A DNA stretch of 10,971 nucleotides from an uncultured Bacteroidales bacterium. Lineage in GTDB: Bacteria; Bacteroidota; Bacteroidia; Bacteroidales; Bacteroidaceae. The stretch is taken from NCBI GenBank assembly GCA_937901185.1, contig CALCHR010000041.1, positions 1 through 10,971 on the forward strand, in the 5' to 3' direction. Of this stretch, positions 5,909-10,971 are shown in pieces (position 1 is the stretch's first letter; every line of letters begins with the position of its first letter). Below the pieces are notes generated by a model. It was not told the DNA's origin. It did not search any database and saw nothing but the letters and a program-made list of their open reading frames with translations. Made by a program: the position numbers and the translations under genes.

Positions 5909-5982
5909 GCCTCTTTAGCTCAGTTGGCCAGAGCACGTGATTTGTAATCTCGGGGTCGTTGGTTCGAATCCGACAAGAGGCT
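5909..5982 (+). tRNA. tRNA-Thr (anticodon UGU)
   Basis: The cloverleaf is complete over 74 bases. Acceptor stem GCCTCTT (5909-5915) pairs with AAGAGGC (5975-5981), with U as discriminator. D stem is GCTC/GAGC. The anticodon loop TTTGTAA (5941-5947) carries TGT at 5943-5945, reading ACA threonine codons. T stem GTTGG/CCGAC holds the TTCGAAT loop. The anticodon stem has one T-T mismatch (5938/5950). No CCA is encoded. It follows hpf, as I remember for Bacteroidales, but tuf, which usually comes next in that arrangement, is absent. Confidence 0.97.
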
Positions 5983-5983
5983 C

Positions 5984-6017
5984 AAAAAAAGGAACGATAT
6001 TAAATCGTTCCTTTTTT
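5984..6017. terminator. bidirectional intrinsic terminator between tRNA-Thr and rarA
   Basis: GGAACGAT (5991-5998) and ATCGTTCC (6004-6011) form an 8-bp stem around a five-base loop. The stem is flanked by A7 (5984-5990) and T6 (6012-6017), which can extend it by six A-T pairs. It gives a T-tail on either strand, so it serves the plus-strand tRNA and the minus-strand rarA. The rarA stop codon (6000-6002) lies inside the loop. Confidence 0.88.
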
Positions 6018-7280
6018 CGTTCCCCAGCAAAATTCCATACGTTCTGCAATTTTATTCTCTGACGGATTATTACAAGGGTTCCAAAGTTGCATATCCAACA
6101 TTTCCTTTGGCAAATACTCTTGTTGCACAAAATTATTAGGATAATCGTGTGGATACTTGTAACCATCTGCATAACCCAATTCTGCCATCAGTTCTGTTGG
6201 AGCGTTGCGTATATGAAGCGGCACTGGAAGATTTCCTGTCTTTCTTACAACATCTAAAGCTTTCCCTATACCTAAATATGCAGAATTACTTTTGGGAGAT
6301 GTAGCCAGATAAATAGTAGCTTCAGCTAAGGGAATTCTCCCCTCAGGCCAACCTATTTTATTAACAGCATCAAATGCAGCATTAGCCAAAAGCAAAGCAT
6401 TGGGATTTGCCAGCCCAATATCCTCAGCTGCTGAAATAATTAAGCGCCGGGCAATAAATTCCGGTTTTTCTCCTCCTTCAATCATCCTAGCTAACCAATA
6501 CAATGCTGCATCGGGATTACTTCCTCTAATACTTTTTATAAAAGCCGATACAATATCATAGTGCATTTCTCCATCTTTATCATACCCCAAAGGAGTTTCC
6601 TGCAAACGATCTACAACCAAAGCATTATCAATAACTAGGACCTCATTTTCAGGCGAAGATTTTGCTATCAGGTCTATAATATTCAACAGTTTACGGGCAT
6701 CCCCCCCACTCTGCCTTATCAATGCTGCAGTTTCTTTTACCTCTATTTTTCGTCCAGACAGCTCAACATCTTCATATAAAGCTTTATTGATTAGTTTCTT
6801 GAGATTTTTTTCATCAAGACTTTTCAACACATAAACTTGACAACGAGAAAGTAATGGGCGTATCACTTCAAAAGAGGGATTCTCTGTTGTTGCTCCAATG
6901 AGCGTTATTACCCCAGTCTCTACAGCCGCCAACAAAGAATCCTGCTGCGATTTACTAAATCTATGAATCTCGTCTATAAATAAGATTGGACTTCCTTGAC
7001 CAAAGAAACGCGACTTGTTAGCTTTTTCTATCACATCACGTACATCCTTCACACCACTATTTATTGCACTTAGTGTATAAAAAGGCACGTTCAGCATATT
7101 AGCTATTATTTTTGCCAAAGTTGTTTTACCAACCCCCGGAGGCCCCCATAATATAAATGAGGAAAGACGCCCAGTATCTATCATTTGACGCAAGACAGCC
7201 CCTTCCCCAACTAGATGTTCCTGGCCTATATATTCATCAAGAGAATGTGGACGAAGACGTTCTGCTAATGGTTTTGACAT
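6000..7280 (-). CDS. rarA: replication-associated recombination protein A (RarA/MgsA AAA+ ATPase)
   Basis: The protein has 426 residues, normal for RarA, a clamp-loader-like AAA+ ATPase that acts at stalled replication forks. The N-terminus MSKPLAERLRPHSLDEYIGQEHL is typical. Walker A is GPPGVGKT (46-53), Walker B FIDEIH (D103, E104), sensor 1 GATTEN (129-134), and the arginine-finger segment LLSRC has R146. The C-terminal half has the family oligomerisation region (GSNPDAALYWLARM, AAEDIGLANP, HYPNNF-like YPHDYPNNFVQQEYLP). The ATG at 7278-7280 fits the family; the reading upstream overlaps the preceding gene. It starts 17 bases after the ABC-F stop, so the two are probably one transcript. 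Its last codons form one arm of a terminator hairpin. Codons are clearly more AT-rich than in oxc and frc. Confidence 0.95.
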   Translation of the reverse strand: MSKPLAERLRPHSLDEYIGQEHLVGEGAVLRQMIDTGRLSSFILWGPPGVGKTTLAKIIANMLNVPFYTLSAINSGVKDVRDVIEKANKSRFFGQGSPILFIDEIHRFSKSQQDSLLAAVETGVITLIGATTENPSFEVIRPLLSRCQVYVLKSLDEKNLKKLINKALYEDVELSGRKIEVKETAALIRQSGGDARKLLNIIDLIAKSSPENEVLVIDNALVVDRLQETPLGYDKDGEMHYDIVSAFIKSIRGSNPDAALYWLARMIEGGEKPEFIARRLIISAAEDIGLANPNALLLANAAFDAVNKIGWPEGRIPLAEATIYLATSPKSNSAYLGIGKALDVVRKTGNLPVPLHIRNAPTELMAELGYADGYKYPHDYPNNFVQQEYLPKEMLDMQLWNPCNNPSENKIAERMEFCWGTKKGTI

Positions 7281-7297
7281 ACTTATTTTTTTAACTT

Positions 7298-9181
7298 TTA
7301 CTCTTCTATTTCTGACAATTCCAACCAACGCATAGATGCTTCATCTAGCATATCAACAATGATTGGCAATCGCTTACTTTTCTCTGTTAAATCCTCTACA
7401 GATAAAAGTCCGGAACAAAGTTCATCTTCAATCTGTTTCTTTTCTTTCTCCAACTGCTCCAGCTTTAATTCCAGCTCTTCCAGTTCTTTTTTCTCCTTAA
7501 ACGTCAGTTTCCTTTTACGGGTAGACATTCTGTCTATACTCTGTTTTATGTCCTTAGACTGGGTAGATTTAGAAACATCTTTCTCAGTTTCTTTTTCCTC
7601 AGCCCAAATTCTGTATTGTGTATAGTTCCCGGGAAAATCATCCACACGACCATCCCCATTGAATACCAATAGATGGTCAACCACCTTATCCATAAAATAT
7701 CGGTCGTGACTAACAATAATCACACAGCCCTTAAAATCAATCAAATACTCTTCTAGAACTTGCAAGGTTGCTATATCCAAATCATTGGTAGGCTCATCCA
7801 AAACTAAAAAGTTGGGATTCTTCATCAACACCGTACACAAGTATAGGCGCCGACGTTCTCCTCCACTCAATTTATATATATAGTCTTGCTGACGCGAAGG
7901 AGGAAAAAGAAAATAATTCAGAAATTGCATAGCTGTCAATCTCTTACCTCCACCCAAATCTATAGTCTCTGCAATTTTCCGAACTGCATCAATCACTTTA
8001 TCTTGAGGATTAAACTCCATTCCCTCTTGAGAATAATAACCAAACCTTACAGTTTCTCCTATAGAAAACTTACCACTATCAGGCTTTACCTCTCCCAATA
8101 GCATCTTTATAAAGGTAGACTTCCCAGTTCCGTTTCTACCAACAATTCCCATCTTCTCATAGCGAGAAAAATTATAGTAGAAATCTTTTAACAAAACTTT
8201 ATCTCCATAAGACTTGGAAATATATTCTGCTTCAAAAATTTTACTCCCTATATAACTACTTTTTACATCAAGTCTAGCAGCTCGCTCTTCCACCTTGCGA
8301 TGAGCTTCTTTTTCCAACTCATAGAAAGAATTAATACGGTAACGCGCCTTGCTTCCACGAGCACAAGGCATTCTTCGCATCCAATCCAATTCTTTCCGAT
8401 AAAGATTATTTGCCTTTGCTATATTTGCAGTTACTACAGCTATCCTATCTGCTCGTTTTTCCAAATAATAAGAATAAGAACCATGATAAGCATAAATACC
8501 ATAGTCGTCAATCTCTACAATCTGTGAACAGACTCTATCTAGAAAATACCTATCATGCGTCACCATCAACAAAGCCTTAGAACTCCGTTGCAGAAAATTC
8601 TCCAGCCATTCTATCATTCCTAAATCCAAATGGTTTGTAGGTTCATCAAGAATGAGCAAATCAGGCTCCGCCAATAAAGCATTAGCCAGAGCCACTCGTT
8701 TCAATTGTCCTCCAGAGAGCTCTCTTATCGGTTGAGAGAAATCTACTATATTTAGTTTAGAAAGAATCTGTTTTGCTTTTTGCTCGTAATCCCAAGCCTC
8801 ACGCAACTCCATCTCTTCTAATAGCTCATCCAATCCCGGATTGCCAGGTTGTTCCAAACAACGTTCATAGCGAGTGATTAAAGCGGATAATTCCCCGGCC
8901 TTCCAAAAACAAGCATCGAGGACAGACATATCCAATGGATAATCTGGTGTCTGTTCCAAATAACCAATTTTAAGATCGCGTCTAAAAACAATCTTTCCAG
9001 ACTCATAATCTTCCTTCCCAATCAATATATTCAGCAGTGTAGATTTTCCTGCACCATTCTTTGCAATCAGACCAACATGTTGGCCTTCTGCCACCGAGAA
9101 AGATATATTTTCAAATAGGACCACATCGCCGATGCGTTTAGTCAGACCTTGAACATCTAAAAAAGGAGTAGTAGCTGCCAT
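7298..9181 (-). CDS. ABC-F family ATPase, Uup-like
   Basis: This soluble protein of 627 residues has two ABC ATPase domains and no membrane domain. ABC-F proteins act on ribosomes; Uup is linked to ribosome assembly or rescue and to precise excision of transposons. Domain 1 has AKNGAGKST (40-48), LSGGQ (155-159) and LLILDEPTNHLD (175-186). The inter-domain linker runs about 225-320 and includes ELDWMRRMPCARGSKAR. Domain 2 has GRNGTGKST (348-356), LSGGE (438-442) and FLVLDEPTNDLD (458-469). Residues about 540-627 form a charged coiled coil with RKLTFKEKKELEELE, the mark of Uup-type C-terminal domains. The first glycine of Walker A in domain 1 is Ala here. The ATG at 9179-9181 is chosen because homology starts there. 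A TAAATTCG box (9191-9198, minus strand) just upstream could be a -7 element, but no TTTG partner is seen. It is divergent from rho. Confidence 0.9.
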   Translation of the reverse strand: MAATTPFLDVQGLTKRIGDVVLFENISFSVAEGQHVGLIAKNGAGKSTLLNILIGKEDYESGKIVFRRDLKIGYLEQTPDYPLDMSVLDACFWKAGELSALITRYERCLEQPGNPGLDELLEEMELREAWDYEQKAKQILSKLNIVDFSQPIRELSGGQLKRVALANALLAEPDLLILDEPTNHLDLGMIEWLENFLQRSSKALLMVTHDRYFLDRVCSQIVEIDDYGIYAYHGSYSYYLEKRADRIAVVTANIAKANNLYRKELDWMRRMPCARGSKARYRINSFYELEKEAHRKVEERAARLDVKSSYIGSKIFEAEYISKSYGDKVLLKDFYYNFSRYEKMGIVGRNGTGKSTFIKMLLGEVKPDSGKFSIGETVRFGYYSQEGMEFNPQDKVIDAVRKIAETIDLGGGKRLTAMQFLNYFLFPPSRQQDYIYKLSGGERRRLYLCTVLMKNPNFLVLDEPTNDLDIATLQVLEEYLIDFKGCVIIVSHDRYFMDKVVDHLLVFNGDGRVDDFPGNYTQYRIWAEEKETEKDVSKSTQSKDIKQSIDRMSTRKRKLTFKEKKELEELELKLEQLEKEKKQIEDELCSGLLSVEDLTEKSKRLPIIVDMLDEASMRWLELSEIEE

Positions 9182-9241
9182 AATTATCTGCGAATTTACA
9201 AAAAAATGAAGAATTACTATTCTCACATAAAATAAAATGCT

Positions 9242-9249
9242 TAATTTTG
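9242..9249 (+). promoter_or_regulatory. candidate -7 box for rho
   Basis: TAATTTTG fits TAnnTTTG exactly. It would give a leader of about 115 bases before the rho ATG. No TTTG is found 19 to 21 bases upstream, so the promoter call is partial. The leader is AT-rich and holds only weak inverted repeats (for example CTCTTA and TAAGAG around 9305-9330). Confidence 0.45.
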
Positions 9250-9370
9250 CATTGTGAAAGGACAGCCAGTCTTTTCTCTCCTAAACACAAAATCCATTAA
9301 GCCTACTCTTATTTTTTAATTAGCTTAAGAGCTACGCACCCCCACACATTTATTATATATATTTATTATT

Positions 9371-10971
9371 ATGCCACTCTTTACCAAAGAACAGCTTATC
9401 AGCAAGGACGAAAACGAGTTGCGCCAGATAGCAAACTCGTTAAAGACTCCCCATAAAAATAGTTCTGTAAAAGAAGAGCTGATTTATGACATTTTAGATG
9501 CTCAAGCAGAAAAAACCGCAGAACAAGCCTCTAGCACCCCTAAACGCAGAGCTAGAATTTCTAAAAAAGAAGCAGACCATATATGTTCTGTTTCAGAAAC
9601 AGCTAGCGAGGACTTAACCAAGGCTTGTGCTGCCGAAGTCACACCCCCCAAGAAGAAAAGAGGACGCCCCGCAAAGAGTGAGTCTAAAGAAAATACGGAA
9701 AAATTTGATGCACCCATCGAAGAAAAATCTGCAGAAGAACAAACTGAAGAAATTGTGGTGGAAACAGAAAAAAACCTAGAAGAATCTATCCCAGACTTTA
9801 TCGCGGAGCAAATCAAACAGCGTGATGCTGAAGGGCAAGAAGAGATAGCCAATCTAGATGAAATAAAAGAACAGCTGCAAGAAAAAAATGCAGCCACTAA
9901 CAACCTTGAAAACCTTAAAGAGGAAACTGATTTTATTATCATTGAAGACATCCCCGTCATCAACGAAGAAACCTTTTTCTCAAATCTCTCCATCAACGAA
10001 CCCCAAAACAGAGTCAAAGAGAATATTACCACTTTGACAAATAACATTAATGTACCCGAAGAAGAAAATATTACACCCGATAATAGCTTGCCATCCTTTG
10101 AACACACGTTGGAAGGACGTGGTGTTTTGGAACTCATGCCCGATGGATTCGGTTTTCTTCGCTCATCTGACTATAATTACCTTAGTTCTCCCGATGATAT
10201 ATACGTCAGTCCCAATCAAATAAAAATGTTTGGCCTTAAGACAGGCGATGTAGTAGAAGGCAACGTAAAAGTGCCTCGCGATGGCGAGAAATTCTTCTCT
10301 TTGGTTAGCATCAGCAGAATTAATGGCCTACTTCCCCAAGAAGCTAGAGACCGTGTAGCTTTTGAGCATCTCACACCACTATTCCCCGAAGAAAAATTCA
10401 ATCTCTGTTCTGGGAAACACGACTCTCTATCCCGACGTATCGTTGATTTATTTACTCCTATAGGAAAAGGCCAACGTGCATTGATTGTTGCACAGCCCAA
10501 AACAGGTAAGACTATGCTGATGAAGGAAATAGCTAACGCTATTGCAGAGAACCATCCTGATACTTATCTGATGATGTTACTTATTGACGAACGCCCCGAA
10601 GAAGTAACCGATATTAAACGCACTATTAAAGGCGAAGTGGTATTCTCTACTTTTGATGAAGCGCCCGAACATCATATAAGGGCGGCGGAACTTGTTATAA
10701 ACAGAGCAAAAAGGCTTGTGGAAGTTGGCAAAAACGTTGTTATTTTGATGGACTCTATTACAAAATTAACAAGAGCGTATAACAACACCGTTCAATCTTC
10801 TGGTAAAACTTTATCTGGTGGTATTGACCCTGTTGCGTTATTTATGCCTAAAAAGTTCTTTGGTACTGCAAGAAATATTGAAAACGGTGGTAGTTTAACT
10901 ATACTTGCTACTGCACTTATAGAAACAGGAAGCAGAATGGATGATGTTATATTTGAAGAATTTAAAGGTAC
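9371..10971 (+). CDS. rho: transcription termination factor Rho, 3' end missing
   Basis: The hexameric RNA helicase-ATPase that ends transcription; 533 codons are visible and the gene runs off the window. Residues 1-47 (MPLFTKEQLISKDENELRQI and following) form the Rho N-terminal helical domain. Residues about 50-245 are a low-complexity, Glu- and Lys-rich insertion of the kind known in Bacteroidetes Rho, with an AT-hook-like KKKRGRPAK at 94-102. The RNA-binding cold-shock-like domain starts near 247 (LEGRGVLELMPDGFGFLR). Walker A is AQPKTGKT (374-381), LLIDERPEEVTD follows, and Walker B VVILMD ends at D461. The ATG follows an AT-rich leader without Shine-Dalgarno. From about residue 411 onward the sequence (IKGEVV, NVVILMDSIT, GGIDP, LTILATAL, ETGSRMDDV) looks more like Clostridia than Bacteroidales. 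No frameshift or stop is seen. Confidence 0.93.
   Translation, partial: MPLFTKEQLISKDENELRQIANSLKTPHKNSSVKEELIYDILDAQAEKTAEQASSTPKRRARISKKEADHICSVSETASEDLTKACAAEVTPPKKKRGRPAKSESKENTEKFDAPIEEKSAEEQTEEIVVETEKNLEESIPDFIAEQIKQRDAEGQEEIANLDEIKEQLQEKNAATNNLENLKEETDFIIIEDIPVINEETFFSNLSINEPQNRVKENITTLTNNINVPEEENITPDNSLPSFEHTLEGRGVLELMPDGFGFLRSSDYNYLSSPDDIYVSPNQIKMFGLKTGDVVEGNVKVPRDGEKFFSLVSISRINGLLPQEARDRVAFEHLTPLFPEEKFNLCSGKHDSLSRRIVDLFTPIGKGQRALIVAQPKTGKTMLMKEIANAIAENHPDTYLMMLLIDERPEEVTDIKRTIKGEVVFSTFDEAPEHHIRAAELVINRAKRLVEVGKNVVILMDSITKLTRAYNNTVQSSGKTLSGGIDPVALFMPKKFFGTARNIENGGSLTILATALIETGSRMDDVIFEEFKG

Noticed and set aside
9502..10137. 211-codon minus-strand frame inside rho
   Set aside because: It mirrors the low-complexity insertion of Rho; the Ser-rich translation is the antisense of Glu and Lys codons.

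Overview
The window looks like chromosomal DNA of a Bacteroidales bacterium, probably from a gut lineage such as Prevotella-like or Muribaculaceae organisms. The evidence is: Bacteroidetes-type promoters (TTTG, 19-base gap, TAnnTTTG); few Shine-Dalgarno sequences; the xerC-hpf-tRNA-Thr order that I remember as typical of this order; and a Rho factor with a long acidic, lysine-rich insertion. The genus is inference only.

Left part (1-3721, GC-rich, minus strand): an oxalate module. Transcription runs frc-like CoA-transferase, then oxc (oxalyl-CoA decarboxylase), then an AEC-family permease cut by the window start. The transferase makes oxalyl-CoA, Oxc decarboxylates it to formyl-CoA, and the permease is a candidate carboxylate carrier. 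The set parallels E. coli yfdW-yfdU-yfdV. Between frc and oxc lies a gene-free 331-base stretch. It holds a 264-bp element with terminal inverted repeats and a run of hairpin units, then a short palindrome and a four-copy heptamer repeat ending five bases before the oxc start codon.

Middle part (3955-6017): yraN on the minus strand, then divergently xerC and hpf on the plus strand, then tRNA-Thr(UGU) with its own well-formed promoter and a leader hairpin. A bidirectional terminator follows. In Bacteroidales as I remember them, tuf comes after this tRNA. Here the neighbour is instead a convergent rarA, and base composition becomes clearly more AT-rich from this point.

Right part (6000-10971): a Uup-like ABC-F ATPase gene followed 17 bases later by rarA, both on the minus strand and probably co-transcribed, and a divergent rho that runs off the window end. 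The visible Rho is Bacteroidales-like up to about the IDERPEEVTD segment. After that its residues and codons look more like Clostridia, which suggests recombination or an assembly chimera.

I see no CRISPR array, prophage, complete transposon or obvious new multi-gene system. The most unusual items are the structured element between frc and oxc, the changed active-site loops of the CoA-transferase, the hybrid look of Rho, and the break in gene order after tRNA-Thr.
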